Shown: positions 7,593 through 19,287 of the stretch, piece after piece | How the letters are laid out: each line of letters starts with the position of its first letter | How positions within the stretch are numbered: position 1 is the stretch's first letter | NCBI GenBank assembly: GCA_016790575.1 | Contig: JAEUOU010000005.1 | Coordinates: 124,001-188,000, forward strand | Length of the DNA: 64,000 bases | Direction of reading: 5' to 3' | Source of the DNA: Burkholderiaceae bacterium | Lineage (GTDB): Bacteria > Pseudomonadota > Gammaproteobacteria > Burkholderiales > Burkholderiaceae_C | Position numbers and translations under genes: made by a program | The notes under the pieces: model-generated | What the model was told of the DNA's origin: nothing | Seen by the model: the letters and a program-made list of their open reading frames with translations, nothing else | Databases searched by the model: none

Positions 7593-10214
7593 ATGGAACA
7601 ACCCGACCTGACCGACGCGACCGACCGCCCTGCTGCCCACGTGCTGGAGCGCGCGGCGGCACTGGCTCGCGCGGCGGAGCCCGGACATTTCGATGAAATG
7701 CGCGGCTGCGCCGCGCCGGCGGGCCGCGAGCCGAAAGGCAGTGCCCGCGCAGCCCCCGGTCCGCAAGCTTTTGCGCCCGCATGGCAGACCTTCTTCGAGC
7801 ACCTGGGCGCCGACGGTTTTGACGATCTGGACCGTCGCACGCGTCACCTGGCGCGGCAAATTCGCGACAACGGTGTCAGCTACAACGTCTACGCCGATGC
7901 GGACAACCCGCAGCGGCCGTGGTCGCTGGATCTGTTTCCGCTGATCGTGGCAGCCGACAGCTGGCGCCAGATCGAGGCCGGGGTGCTGCAGCGGGTCCAG
8001 GTTCTGGAGGCGGTCATGGCCGACGTCTACGGCCCCCGCGCGCTGGTTCGGGCCGGGCTGTTGCCCACCGCGCTGGTTCGGGGTCACCCGGGCTACCTGC
8101 GCTCCATGCACGGCGTCGAACCGGCCGGTGGAACCTTTTTGCCCATCGTGGCGTTTGATCTGGCGCGCGGCCCGGACGGACACTGGTGGGTGGTCTCGCA
8201 GCGAACGCAAGCTCCCTCGGGCCTGGGTTACCTGCTCGAAAACCGACTGTCCATCTCGCGCCTGTTTCCCCAGGCATTCGAGGCCATGTCCGTGCAGCGG
8301 CTGGCCGGGACCTACCGCGCCCTGATCGACGGAATCAAGGCCATGAGCCCCGCCGGTGCCGACGCCCATATTGCGCTGCTGACGCCGGGCCCGTACAACG
8401 AAACCTATTTCGAGCACGCCTACCTGGCCCGTTACCTGGGCATTTCGCTGGTGCAAGGGACCGACCTGACGGTGCGGGACGATCATCTTTATCTGCGCAC
8501 CCTGCGCGGCCTGGAGCCGATTCACGGCCTGATCAAACGGGTGGACGACGCCTGGTTGGACCCCCTCGAACTGCGCCCCGACTCCACGCTCGGCGTCGCC
8601 GGCCTGCTGCAAGCGGTTCGCAGCGGTCATGTGGTGATGGCGAACGCGCCGGGCTCCGCGTTTCTCGAATCCAGCGCCTTGCTGGGCTTCCTGCCCGCGC
8701 TGGCGGACCACCTGCTCGGTGAGACCTTGCGACTGCCCGCACTGCCCACCTGGTGGTGCGGTGAGCGTGCGGTGCTCGACCAGGTCCTCCCGCGACTGGG
8801 CGAATCCGTCATCAAGCCAACCTACCCGGGATGGGCGAGCCACAACAGCTTCGAGGCCGTACTTGGCCGTCAGTTGCCCCGTCGCAAACTGGACGAGTGG
8901 GCCGGGCGCATCCTGCGCCAGGGCGACGAATACACCGTGCAGCGGGCACTGCCCCTGTCGCAGATGCCAACCTGGCGGACCGAGGGGGACACACCCGGTA
9001 TCGCGCCGCGCTCGGCCATGTTGCGGGTGTTCGCGCTGGCCGACGGCCCGCGTTCCTGGAGGGTTCTGCCGGGCGGACTGGTACGCATTGTCGGCGCCGA
9101 CGCCGGGATCGCCTCCATGCAGCGCGGCGGCAGCAGCGCCGATGCCTGGGTCCTGACGACCGGGGCGGTCGACCGCACCACCCTGCTGCAGCCGCACCTG
9201 TCACCGGCGTCCATTTCACAACGCAAGCGCCTTGTGACCAGCCGCGCGGCCGAAAACCTGTTCTGGCTCGGTCGCTACACCGAACGCACCGAAAACTGCC
9301 TGCGGCTGTGCCGTCTGGCGCTGGAAACACTCAACGGTGAAGACCTGTCCTGCGCGCCGCTGCTGGACTGGCTGACCCGCATGGCCCAGGACAACCGCCT
9401 CGTCGCGCCGGGAACACCCGGGGCCGCCCAGGGGCGCCGGGTGTTCGAGCGGGCACTGGTCGCCGGGCTGGCGGACCGCCACAACACCACCAGCGTGGGC
9501 AGCAATCTCGCCGCAGTCCGCCAGGCGGCCTCGGCGCTGCGCGAGCGTCTCTCGCAAGAACACTGGAATCTCATCCAGCGCGCCGAGCGCGAGTTTTTCA
9601 ATCGCAGTGGCGAAACCGGCGGCGAAGCGGCGTTCTCGACCGTGGAAGCCCTGCGGCTGCTCGAATCGGTGAGCGCCGATCTGGCCGCCATGACGGGAGC
9701 ACAAACCGATCGCATGACGCGGGACGACGGTTGGCGACTGCTGTCGGTGGGGCGACAGGTCGAACGCCTGGGCTTTCTGGCCCACGCCCTGCGGGTCGCG
9801 CTCGATACCGGCGCGGTGCAAGAAGCGGGCGGCTTCGAAGCCCTGGTGGCGCTGTTCGACACCACCATCACTTTTCATGCGCAATACCAGCAGAGCCGGG
9901 AGATTGCGGCGCTGGCCGATCTGCTGGTGCTCAGCCGCGAAAACCCCCGTTCGCTCGGCTGGGTGGTGCAGACATTGCGTGCCCGGCTGTCCCGGCTGGC
10001 CGGCAGCGCCAGCCACGAGACGGGCGCCCTGGCGCAGCTGGTGCCTGATCCGGGCAACTGGTCACTGGACGCCCTGTGTGACGGCAGCGCCGCCCGCCCG
10101 GCACTGCGCGAGCTGCTGGACGCCTGCCATGCTGCGGCCTGGCGCCTTTCCGACGAAGTCAGCCTGCGGTACTTCACCCACACTCATGAGGCAGGCGAAA
10201 GCCTGGGGGCCTGA
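7593..10214 (+). CDS. Circularly permuted ATP-grasp fused to alpha-E domain
   Basis: 873 residues in two parts. Residues about 60-545 are a circularly permuted ATP-grasp domain (LLTPGPYNETYFEHAYLAR, LIKRVDDAWLDP, SVIKPTYPGW). From about 549 on is a helical alpha-E domain that opens with SRAAENLFWLGRYTERTE. These domains are often separate genes; here they are one chain. The first 60 residues are Ala- and Pro-rich and poorly conserved in appearance. Its stop codon overlaps the ATG of the next transglutaminase gene by one base (TGATG), so the two are translationally coupled. The predicted activity is ATP-dependent amide bond formation; the substrate is unknown. Confidence 0.92.
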   Translation: MEQPDLTDATDRPAAHVLERAAALARAAEPGHFDEMRGCAAPAGREPKGSARAAPGPQAFAPAWQTFFEHLGADGFDDLDRRTRHLARQIRDNGVSYNVYADADNPQRPWSLDLFPLIVAADSWRQIEAGVLQRVQVLEAVMADVYGPRALVRAGLLPTALVRGHPGYLRSMHGVEPAGGTFLPIVAFDLARGPDGHWWVVSQRTQAPSGLGYLLENRLSISRLFPQAFEAMSVQRLAGTYRALIDGIKAMSPAGADAHIALLTPGPYNETYFEHAYLARYLGISLVQGTDLTVRDDHLYLRTLRGLEPIHGLIKRVDDAWLDPLELRPDSTLGVAGLLQAVRSGHVVMANAPGSAFLESSALLGFLPALADHLLGETLRLPALPTWWCGERAVLDQVLPRLGESVIKPTYPGWASHNSFEAVLGRQLPRRKLDEWAGRILRQGDEYTVQRALPLSQMPTWRTEGDTPGIAPRSAMLRVFALADGPRSWRVLPGGLVRIVGADAGIASMQRGGSSADAWVLTTGAVDRTTLLQPHLSPASISQRKRLVTSRAAENLFWLGRYTERTENCLRLCRLALETLNGEDLSCAPLLDWLTRMAQDNRLVAPGTPGAAQGRRVFERALVAGLADRHNTTSVGSNLAAVRQAASALRERLSQEHWNLIQRAEREFFNRSGETGGEAAFSTVEALRLLESVSADLAAMTGAQTDRMTRDDGWRLLSVGRQVERLGFLAHALRVALDTGAVQEAGGFEALVALFDTTITFHAQYQQSREIAALADLLVLSRENPRSLGWVVQTLRARLSRLAGSASHETGALAQLVPDPGNWSLDALCDGSAARPALRELLDACHAAAWRLSDEVSLRYFTHTHEAGESLGA

Positions 10215-11206
10215 TGCAACTGCGGGTCACCCACGTTTCCCGGTACAACTATCAGCCGGTGGTCGAGACCTCGCACCATCTGGCCTGCCTGCTGCCGGTG
10301 GACACCCGCCGCCAGAAAGTCCTGGCAAGCCGCCTGCAGATCGAACCGGCCCCGGCGCAGATCAGCGAACGGGCCGACGTTTATGGCAACCGCCGCAGCT
10401 GGTTTTCGCTGAACCAGAGTCATTCCACCCTGACCGTGACCGCGGAAAGCACCGTGGAGACCCGACCGCCGCCGTCCTGCGACAGTCAGATGACCTGGGA
10501 GGCGGTTCGCGAACTTCTGCGCTACCGGGTCGGCGCCGACTGGGATCCGGAAAGCGAGTTCTGCTTCGCCTCACCCCACATACCGCGCCACCAGGACTTC
10601 GTCACCTATGCGCAGCCCAGTCTGAGCCCGCAGCGCCCTTTACACACCGCCGCCATCGAGCTGATGCAGCGGATTCACCGCGATTGCCGCTACGTCACTG
10701 CCAGCACCGACATCGGCACGCCGGCCGTCGAGGCCCTCGCCCGGCGCCGTGGCGTATGCCAGGACTTTGCCCACATCCTGATCGCCTGCCTGCGCGCCTG
10801 GGGGCTGGCCGCCCGGTATGTCAGCGGCTACCTGCTGACCGAGCCGCCGCCGGGCCAGCCCCGCCTGACCGGTGCGGACGCGTCCCATGCCTGGGCACAG
10901 GTCTACCTGCCCGACCTGCCAGGCGCCGGCGAAGGTGCGGGCTGGTATGACCTCGACCCGACCAACAATCGCCATGGTTGGGGCACACCCGGCGAAGACT
11001 ACGTCACGCTGGCGATCGGTCGCGACTACGCGGATATCTCGCCCATTCGCGGTGTCATCCACGGTGGCGCACGGCATACACTCTCCGTCGCTGTCACGGT
11101 AGCACCGGTCGATGAAGGCGCGCCCGAAGTGCCGGCTGCCAGCGCCGCCGCCGAAACCGACCGTGCCGAGACAGCCCTGACATCCATCCCCGAGGACCAG
11201 ACATGA
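10214..11206 (+). CDS. Transglutaminase-like cysteine peptidase-family protein
   Basis: 330 residues with an N-terminal beta domain starting LRVTHVSRYNYQPVV and a transglutaminase core. The triad is Cys182 (RRGVCQDFAH), His225 (DASHAWAQVY) and Asp248 (YDLDPTNN). The last 50 residues are low-complexity. No signal peptide is seen, so it is probably cytoplasmic. Bacterial members of this family are thought to act as peptidases or amidases more often than as cross-linking enzymes. It is coupled at both ends: one-base overlap with the ATP-grasp/alpha-E gene and four-base overlap with the RidA-family gene. It probably hydrolyses or transfers the product made by the amidoligases of this locus. Confidence 0.92.
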   Translation: MQLRVTHVSRYNYQPVVETSHHLACLLPVDTRRQKVLASRLQIEPAPAQISERADVYGNRRSWFSLNQSHSTLTVTAESTVETRPPPSCDSQMTWEAVRELLRYRVGADWDPESEFCFASPHIPRHQDFVTYAQPSLSPQRPLHTAAIELMQRIHRDCRYVTASTDIGTPAVEALARRRGVCQDFAHILIACLRAWGLAARYVSGYLLTEPPPGQPRLTGADASHAWAQVYLPDLPGAGEGAGWYDLDPTNNRHGWGTPGEDYVTLAIGRDYADISPIRGVIHGGARHTLSVAVTVAPVDEGAPEVPAASAAAETDRAETALTSIPEDQT

Positions 11207-11661
11207 CCAACATCTACGACACCCTGCAGCAACTGGACATCACCCTTCCGCCCGTCGCCGTGCCGGCGGCCGCCTATGTGCCGTTTGTGCGCACCGGCAA
11301 TCTTGTCTTTCTGTCCGGCCATATTGCGAAGAAAGACGGCAAAGCCTGGGCCGGCCAGCTCGGTGCCGGCATCAGCACCGACGAAGGCAAAGCGGCGGCC
11401 CGCGCGGTGGCCATTGACCTGCTGGGTACCTTGCAGGCTGCCGTCGGCGACCTCAACAAGGTCACCCGCATCGTCAAGGTCATGAGCCTGGTCAACAGCA
11501 CCAGCCACTACACCGAACAGCACCTGGTCACCAACGGATGCTCGGAGCTGCTGGCTCAGGTGTTCGGAGAGCGTGGCGCCCACGCGCGCAGCGCCTTCGG
11601 CGTGGCGCAGATCCCGCTGGGTGCGTGTGTGGAGATCGAACTGATCGCCGAAGTGGCCTGA
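11203..11661 (+). CDS. RidA family protein
   Basis: 152 residues, YjgF/YER057c/UK114 fold: NLVFLSGHIAKKDGK near the start and GVAQIPLGACVEIELIAEVA at the end. RidA proteins hydrolyse reactive enamine/imine intermediates, but many relatives of this longer type, about 150 residues, have no known substrate. The Arg that binds the carboxylate in true RidA is not clear at the expected place near the C-terminus, where GACVEIE is read instead, so imine deaminase activity should not be assumed. ATGA overlap with the preceding transglutaminase gene ties it to the amidoligase locus. Confidence 0.85.
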   Translation: MTNIYDTLQQLDITLPPVAVPAAAYVPFVRTGNLVFLSGHIAKKDGKAWAGQLGAGISTDEGKAAARAVAIDLLGTLQAAVGDLNKVTRIVKVMSLVNSTSHYTEQHLVTNGCSELLAQVFGERGAHARSAFGVAQIPLGACVEIELIAEVA

Positions 11662-11678
11662 CGGCGCGCCGCGATCAC

Positions 11679-11730
11679 TTCGTTATTCATAGCGAAAAGT
11701 GACCTTTTTACGCTGGGTATCGGCATTTCT
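11679..11730 (+). repeat. Dispersed repeat copy B (between convergent ridA-family gene and parC)
   Basis: Contains GTGACCTTTTTACGCTGGG followed by TATCGGC, the core shared with the other copies, preceded by a small imperfect inverted repeat TTCGTTAT/ATAGCGAA. It lies in the 121-base gap between the stop codons of two convergent genes. Confidence 0.8.
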
Positions 11731-11782
11731 TACCCTAAAACGCTGATTTTGGCCCCGCCGGCCCCCGTGGGCGCGAGCGGGA

Positions 11783-14134
<2,352 letters not shown>

Positions 14135-14138
14135 GGCG

Positions 14139-15050
14139 TCAGAAAAAAATGGCTTCACCGCCCGATGCCGAGGCCGGGCGGGCGGCGGGTGGTGGTACGG
14201 TCAGCGGGGGCAGCATCGTGCTGCGCCCACGGGCGCCACCGGGGACCGGCGCGGGGGCCGCTGGCGCAGGAGCCGCTGCGACCGGTGACGGCGCGGCAGG
14301 AGCCGGCACAGGCGGTTTCAACAGGCCATACAGCTGCATCACCGTTTGCACATAGTTGCGGGTTTCAGGGTACTCGGGAATGCGGTTGCCGGCGCGCGCT
14401 ACCGCGCCCTCACCCGCGTTGTAGGAGGCCAGCACCAGTTCGGTCTGTCCGGGATAGCGCCGCAGCAGGTATTGCAGATAGCGCGCGCCCGCGCCGATGT
14501 TGATTCGTGGATCGGTCAGCTTGGATTCGACCGAGCCGGCGCGGTCGGCGGCAACGCCAAAACGCTGCGCGGTGGCCGGCATCAGTTGCATCAGCCCGAT
14601 TGCGCCGCGCGGCGAGACGGCTTGGGGGTCGAATCCGGATTCGGTTGCAATCACCGCTTTCAGCAGGGCGTAGTCCAGGCCATGCCGATCCGACGCTTCC
14701 CGCAGCAGGTAGCGCACCGCCTTGTAACCGGGCGCAATGTCCAGATAAGCCAGCAGGCGGTTCTGGGCCCGCAGGGGTGAGTTCTCCGATTCGGGCTCGA
14801 CTACCGGTGCGCTGGCCACCGGGGCTGGCGCCGCGCCTGGCAATCCCGGCACCACAGCTGCCGGCGCGGCACGCCAGAACAGTTCGTAGCGGCTGTCAAG
14901 GCGTTCCGCCGCAAAACGGGGAACGCCCCTCTCGTCGACAAAGGCCCAGACGTCGGCACGGGACAGCCCCGAGCTCATCAGCAGCCAGACCCCGAGGAAA
15001 ACCCACCCACCGCGGCAGGCGTGCCGCTCAGATGTCAATTTCCACGGCAT
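14139..15050 (-). CDS. Lytic transglycosylase (SLT domain) between parE and parC
   Basis: 303 residues. A signal sequence is visible ([18 protein letters not shown], about residues 15-32), followed by the SLT core: [20 protein letters not shown] with the catalytic Glu, then [11 protein letters not shown] and YNAGEGAV. The tail (about 245-303) is Pro/Ala-rich. It cleaves peptidoglycan glycan strands in the periplasm. The ATG at 15050 lies inside the end of parE (23-base overlap) and has GGAGG ten bases upstream, which supports this start. It sits in one unit with parE and parC, so a cell-wall enzyme is co-expressed with the chromosome decatenation enzyme. Confidence 0.93.
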   Translation of the reverse strand: MPWKLTSERHACRGGWVFLGVWLLMSSGLSRADVWAFVDERGVPRFAAERLDSRYELFWRAAPAAVVPGLPGAAPAPVASAPVVEPESENSPLRAQNRLLAYLDIAPGYKAVRYLLREASDRHGLDYALLKAVIATESGFDPQAVSPRGAIGLMQLMPATAQRFGVAADRAGSVESKLTDPRINIGAGARYLQYLLRRYPGQTELVLASYNAGEGAVARAGNRIPEYPETRNYVQTVMQLYGLLKPPVPAPAAPSPVAAAPAPAAPAPVPGGARGRSTMLPPLTVPPPAARPASASGGEAIFF

Positions 15051-17007
15051 CGCCGTGAACCTCCATCAACTCCCGCCGGGCAGCCGCTTCCCCCTTGCCC
15101 ATCAACTGGGTCATCAGCGCTTCAGTCCGGGCCAGTTCCCCCTCGCCGACTCGCACCGGCAGCAGGCGTCTGGTGTCCGGGTTCAGGGTGGTCTCCCACA
15201 GCTGCTCGGCACTCATTTCGCCCAAGCCCTTGAAGCGGCTGATGCTCCAGGCGCCTTCCCGTACGCCGTCCTTGCGCAGCTTGTCCAGAATCGCGCCCAA
15301 TTCCGCTTCATCCAGCGCATACAGCTTGGCGGCGGGTTTCTTCCCGCGTGCTGGCGCGTCGACCCGGTACAGCGGTGGCCGGGCCACGAACACATGGCCG
15401 GCCTCGATCAGGCGGGGAAAATGGCGGAAGAACAAGGTGAGCAGCAGAACCTGGATGTGTGAGCCATCCACATCGGCGTCCGACAGGATGCACACCTTGC
15501 CGTAGCGCAGGCCGGAAAAATCGACGCTGTCCTGCGGACCGTGCGGATCGACACCGATCGCCACGGCGATATCGTGTATTTCCGTGTTGGCGAACAGGCG
15601 ATCCCGCTCCACCTCCCAGGTGTTGAGGACTTTGCCGCGCAATGGCAAGACGGCCTGGCACTCCTTGTCGCGCCCCATCTTGGCGCTGCCGCCAGCCGAG
15701 TCGCCCTCAACCAGGAAAACTTCGTTGTGACGGATGTCCCGGCTTTCGCAGTCGGTCAGTTTGCCCGGCAACACCGCCACGCCCGAGCCCTTGCGCTTTT
15801 CCACCTTCTGCCCGGCCCGCTGCCGCGTCTGGGCGGCCTTGATGACCAGTTCAGCGAGTTTGCGCCCGTGTTCGACATGCTCGTTCAGCCACAACTCGAG
15901 CGCCGGCCGCACGAAACCGGAGACCAGACGTACCGCATCGCGGGAGTTCAGTCGCTCTTTGATCTGACCCTGAAATTGCGGGTCCAGCACTTTGGCCGAC
16001 AGCACATAACTGGCGCGGGCAAAAACGTCCTCCGGCATGAGTTTGACGCCCTTGGGCAGCAGGGAATGCAGATCGATGAACCCTTTGACGGCCTGGAAAA
16101 GACCGTCGCGCAGGCCGCTGTCATGGGTGCCACCGGCGCTGGTGGGAATCAGGTTGACGTAGCTTTCGCGGATCACGCCCCCCTCTTCGGTGAAGGCCAC
16201 CGCCCAGGCCGCACCTTCGCCATCGGCAAAACTGTCGCTGGTACCGTCGGCGTAGGCTTGCCCATCGAACAAGGGGATCAGCGGATCAGCCGCCAGGCTT
16301 TGCACCAGATAGTCGGCCAAGCCGCCTTTGTACTGCCAGCTTTGGGTTTCGCGGGTCTTTTCATGGGTAAGGGACACCATGACTCCCGGCATCAGCACCG
16401 CCTTGCTGCGCAGAAGGTGGGTCAGTTCAGCCAGGGGCAAGGTCGCGGACTCGAAATACCGCGCATCCGGCCAGACCCGCACTGTGGTGCCCTGACGGCG
16501 ATCGCCTTCGGCGCTGCCGTTGCTGGGCCGCACCTGCAGCGGTTCGATGACATCACCACCGGAAAACACCAGCCGGGCAACTTGCCCGTCGCGGTAGCTG
16601 GTTGCTTCCAGGCGGGTCGCCAGCGCATTGGTAACCGATACCCCCACCCCGTGCAGGCCACCGGAGAAGCTGTAGGCCCCCCCCTTGCCTTTGTCGAACT
16701 TGCCGCCCGCGTGCAGTCGGGTGAACACCAGCTCGATCACCGGAGCGTTCTCCTCCGGGTGCATTCCGAACGGAATGCCACGGCCGTCGTCTTCGACACT
16801 CACCGAACCATCGGCATGGACGACGACCTTGACCTTTTTGCCAAAACCGGCGAGCGCCTCGTCGGCGGCGTTGTCCAGCACTTCCTGTATGACATGCAGC
16901 GGGTTGTCGGTGCGGGTATACATCCCCGGGCGCTGTTTGACGGGCTCCAGGCCCTTCAGCACCCGGATCGAGCCTTCGGAATATTCGCTGGTGGGTTTGA
17001 CTGCCAT
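15028..17007 (-). CDS. parE: DNA topoisomerase IV subunit B
   Basis: 659 residues. The GHKL ATPase domain has VLDNAADEALAGFGK and DDGRGIPFGMHPEE, and the TOPRIM region has EGDSAGGSAKMGRD and DADVDGSHI. It supplies ATP turnover for topoisomerase IV. The start MAVKPTSEYSEGSI at 17007 matches the family; the longer reading from 17052 adds 15 unlikely residues. No ribosome-binding site is visible, but TACAAT lies eight bases before the ATG. The 3' end overlaps the transglycosylase gene by 23 bases. Confidence 0.94.
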   Translation of the reverse strand: MAVKPTSEYSEGSIRVLKGLEPVKQRPGMYTRTDNPLHVIQEVLDNAADEALAGFGKKVKVVVHADGSVSVEDDGRGIPFGMHPEENAPVIELVFTRLHAGGKFDKGKGGAYSFSGGLHGVGVSVTNALATRLEATSYRDGQVARLVFSGGDVIEPLQVRPSNGSAEGDRRQGTTVRVWPDARYFESATLPLAELTHLLRSKAVLMPGVMVSLTHEKTRETQSWQYKGGLADYLVQSLAADPLIPLFDGQAYADGTSDSFADGEGAAWAVAFTEEGGVIRESYVNLIPTSAGGTHDSGLRDGLFQAVKGFIDLHSLLPKGVKLMPEDVFARASYVLSAKVLDPQFQGQIKERLNSRDAVRLVSGFVRPALELWLNEHVEHGRKLAELVIKAAQTRQRAGQKVEKRKGSGVAVLPGKLTDCESRDIRHNEVFLVEGDSAGGSAKMGRDKECQAVLPLRGKVLNTWEVERDRLFANTEIHDIAVAIGVDPHGPQDSVDFSGLRYGKVCILSDADVDGSHIQVLLLTLFFRHFPRLIEAGHVFVARPPLYRVDAPARGKKPAAKLYALDEAELGAILDKLRKDGVREGAWSISRFKGLGEMSAEQLWETTLNPDTRRLLPVRVGEGELARTEALMTQLMGKGEAAARRELMEVHGDAVEIDI

Positions 17008-17015
17008 GGCCGCGG

Positions 17016-17021
17016 ATTGTA
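17016..17021 (-). promoter_or_regulatory. -10-like hexamer TACAAT, 8 bases before parE start
   Basis: On the minus strand TACAAT is followed by eight bases and the parE ATG. It would drive the parE/transglycosylase/parC unit with almost no 5' leader. Confidence 0.45.
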
Positions 17022-17160
17022 CGCGCGGCAGCCGACTTTTCTGTATGTCCATACAGCCCGACCGTCACCTCAGGGCGCTGATGCGCCAGGCGCATCAATC
17101 GGCGCGGCGCAATTCATCGCAAAGCCTCCGCTGCGGTCTGCAGGAAAGTCGGGCCTCCAG

Positions 17161-17166
17161 TACAGT
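17161..17166 (+). promoter_or_regulatory. -10-like hexamer TACAGT, 6 bases before the MFS gene
   Basis: TACAGT, six bases, then the ATG at 17173, with no Shine-Dalgarno sequence. It is consistent with a leaderless mRNA. Confidence 0.4.
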
Positions 17167-17172
17167 TGCGCG

Positions 17173-18399
17173 ATGACTGATTCGCACCGTTCCCTGCCCA
17201 TGGTCCAGCTCCTGGCCTGTGGCGCCGTCATCGTCACGCTGTCCATGGGGATTCGCCATGGCTTCGGCCTGTGGTTGCAGCCGGTCACGCAGGCCCAAGG
17301 CTGGACACGCGAGACATTCGCGTTCGCGCTGGCAATCCAGAACCTGGTGTGGGGCTTCGCCGGCATTTTTGCCGGCATGGTGGCCGATCGTTTCGGCGCC
17401 TTCCGGGTCATTGTCGCCGGGGCGGTTCTTTACGCTTTGGGCCTGCTGGGGATGGCCCATGCTCCGACCCCCATGCTCTTTGCAGCCACCGCCGGTGTGC
17501 TGATCGGCATCGCCCAGGCCGGAACCACCTACGCCGTGATCTATGGCGTGATCGGCCGCAACGTCAGTGCGGAGCGGCGGTCCTGGGCCATGGGGGTTGC
17601 GGCGGCGGCAGGCTCGTTCGGCCAGTTTCTGATGGTGCCGGTCGAGGGGCTGCTGATTGCCCAGTTCGGTTGGCAGCAGGCCCTGGTCCTGCTGGGTTTG
17701 GCCGCCCTGCTCATCATCCCGCTGGCCTGGGGCCTTCGGGAACCGGCGTTTGCCGGCGGTGGCATGGTGCACCGAGACCAGACCATCGTGCAAGCCTTGC
17801 GGGAGGCATTCCGATACCCCAGTTTTCAGCTGCTGATGGCGGGCTACTTCGTTTGCGGCTTCCAGGTGGTGTTCATTGGCGTGCACATGCCCAGCTACCT
17901 GAAAGACAAAGGCCTTTCGCCCCAGGTGGCGAGTTACGCGCTGGCGCTGATCGGGCTGTTCAACGTGTTTGGCACTTACGCGGCGGGTGTGCTCGGGCAG
18001 AAAATGGCCAAGCGCCATATTCTGGCCTTCATCTATATCGCCCGATCAGTGGCCATTACCGCCTTTCTGCTTGCGCCGCTGACACCCGCCAGTGTGTACC
18101 TCTTTTCCAGCGTCATGGGGTTGCTGTGGCTGTCCACCGTGCCGCCGACCAACGCGGCGGTGGCGCAGATTTTTGGCGTGGCCCATTTCTCGATGCTGGG
18201 CGGTTTCGTGTTTTTCAGCCACCAGATCGGCAGTTTCATGGGCGTATGGCTCGGCGGCGTGCTGTACGACAAGACGGGCAGCTACGACATCGTCTGGGTT
18301 ATCGCGATTGCCCTGGGCATTTTTGCTGCGCTGATCAACCTGCCGGTAAAAGAAGCCGCCATCGTGCGGTATCCGCGTGGCGTCGGCGGGGCGACCTGA
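17173..18399 (+). CDS. MFS transporter
   Basis: 408 residues with about twelve membrane segments and the MFS loop motif GMVADRFGAFRV after segment 2. It resembles oxalate/formate antiporter-like and monocarboxylate MFS carriers (family segments MGIRHGFGLWLQPV and AAAAGSFGQFLMVP). The substrate cannot be told from the sequence; organic anions are the usual cargo of this branch. It is divergent from parE and is followed three bases later by a 41-residue membrane protein gene. Confidence 0.88.
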   Translation: MTDSHRSLPMVQLLACGAVIVTLSMGIRHGFGLWLQPVTQAQGWTRETFAFALAIQNLVWGFAGIFAGMVADRFGAFRVIVAGAVLYALGLLGMAHAPTPMLFAATAGVLIGIAQAGTTYAVIYGVIGRNVSAERRSWAMGVAAAAGSFGQFLMVPVEGLLIAQFGWQQALVLLGLAALLIIPLAWGLREPAFAGGGMVHRDQTIVQALREAFRYPSFQLLMAGYFVCGFQVVFIGVHMPSYLKDKGLSPQVASYALALIGLFNVFGTYAAGVLGQKMAKRHILAFIYIARSVAITAFLLAPLTPASVYLFSSVMGLLWLSTVPPTNAAVAQIFGVAHFSMLGGFVFFSHQIGSFMGVWLGGVLYDKTGSYDIVWVIAIALGIFAALINLPVKEAAIVRYPRGVGGAT

Positions 18400-18401
18400 C
18401 C

Positions 18402-18527
18402 ATGGCGAATCGATACAAATTCCTGGCCTACGCCCTGGCCCTTGCCGCGTTGCTGGGCGTTTTCGCGCTCTATTCCCGGCCCGAGTTTCTGGTGAACCTG
18501 GCGGACCAGCTGTGGAGCTGCTTTTGA
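18402..18527 (+). CDS. Small single-pass membrane protein (41 residues)
   Basis: Starts ATG two bases after the MFS stop codon and reads MANRYKFLAYALALAALLGV..., one hydrophobic helix (about residues 7-24), then a short tail ending LADQLWSCF. I recall similar short proteins beside MFS genes in related genomes, but cannot check this here. Placement suggests co-translation with the transporter; it may be a small accessory subunit. No function is known to me. Confidence 0.65.
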   Translation: MANRYKFLAYALALAALLGVFALYSRPEFLVNLADQLWSCF

Positions 18528-18614
18528 GCGCCATCGGCTTCACACCACAGCCAGCGCCAACCTGCAAGGGCTCGCCGGCGACTGGCCTTGCCGGCACGGC
18601 ACAAAATCGCTGCT

Positions 18615-18672
18615 TTCCTGCCATTTTCGGCCAGAACCCATCGTCATATGGTCGCCTAGTGCTATGGTAAGC
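18615..18672 (-). repeat. Dispersed repeat copy I (reaches the start of the methyltransferase gene)
   Basis: Read on the minus strand it has CATAGC, then GGCGACCATATGACGATGGG and TTCTGGCCGAAAATGG, a diverged version of the shared core. It covers the proposed ATG at 18664 of the next gene. Confidence 0.65.
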
Positions 18673-19287
18673 AGAGCAATTGATGACCCGTCAGTCGTCG
18701 GCGTGCGATCGGTTTGCGATCGCCACGGCACGGAAGCGCCGTCCCCCTGGGTGTGCCGGTGGACACCCCTTTTGCCGGAGGGCGCCCGGGTGCTGGACCT
18801 GGCCTGCGGACGGGGACGTCATCTGCGCTGGCTGTCCGGCAGGGGCCTGCACCTGAGCGGCGTCGACCGGGATCCGGCCGCGCTGGAGCAGGCCCGTGCG
18901 AGTCTGGGTGACAGCGCCGCCGAATGGGTTGTGGCCGATCTGGAGTCCGGCCCGTGGCCATTTGCCGGCCGCGAGTTCGACGCCCTGGTGGTGACCAACT
19001 ACCTGTGGCGGCCCCTGTTTCCGACGCTGATCGCCTGTCTGGCGCCGGGTGGAGTTCTTCTGTACGAAACCTTCGCCAGTGGCCACGAAACCGTAGGGCG
19101 GCCGGCGCGGGCCGAGTTTCTCTTGCAACCGGGCGAGTTGCTGACACAGTGCGCGTCTTTGCGGATCGTCGCCTACGAAGACGGTTTTCTCGACGGGCCC
19201 GCCCGCTTTGTCCAGCGCATTGCGGCGGTGCGGCGAAAACCGTCGGCGCCGACTGCGGCGCCTGCCCGCTACCCCCTCGCGCAATGA
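18664..19287 (+). CDS. Class I SAM-dependent methyltransferase
   Basis: 207 residues from the first ATG. SAM-binding motif I is VLDLACGRGRHLRWL and motif II is GVDRDPAALEQA; the ending APARYPLAQ is weakly structured. The methyl acceptor is unknown; this type is often annotated as a TehB/UbiE-like methyltransferase. The start is doubtful: ATG 18664 falls within repeat copy I and has no ribosome-binding site, and GTG 18703 is an alternative nearer to the conserved SPWV segment. The stop is followed at once by a hairpin (19288-19308) and the dapA promoter region. Confidence 0.85.
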   Translation: MVSRAIDDPSVVGVRSVCDRHGTEAPSPWVCRWTPLLPEGARVLDLACGRGRHLRWLSGRGLHLSGVDRDPAALEQARASLGDSAAEWVVADLESGPWPFAGREFDALVVTNYLWRPLFPTLIACLAPGGVLLYETFASGHETVGRPARAEFLLQPGELLTQCASLRIVAYEDGFLDGPARFVQRIAAVRRKPSAPTAAPARYPLAQ

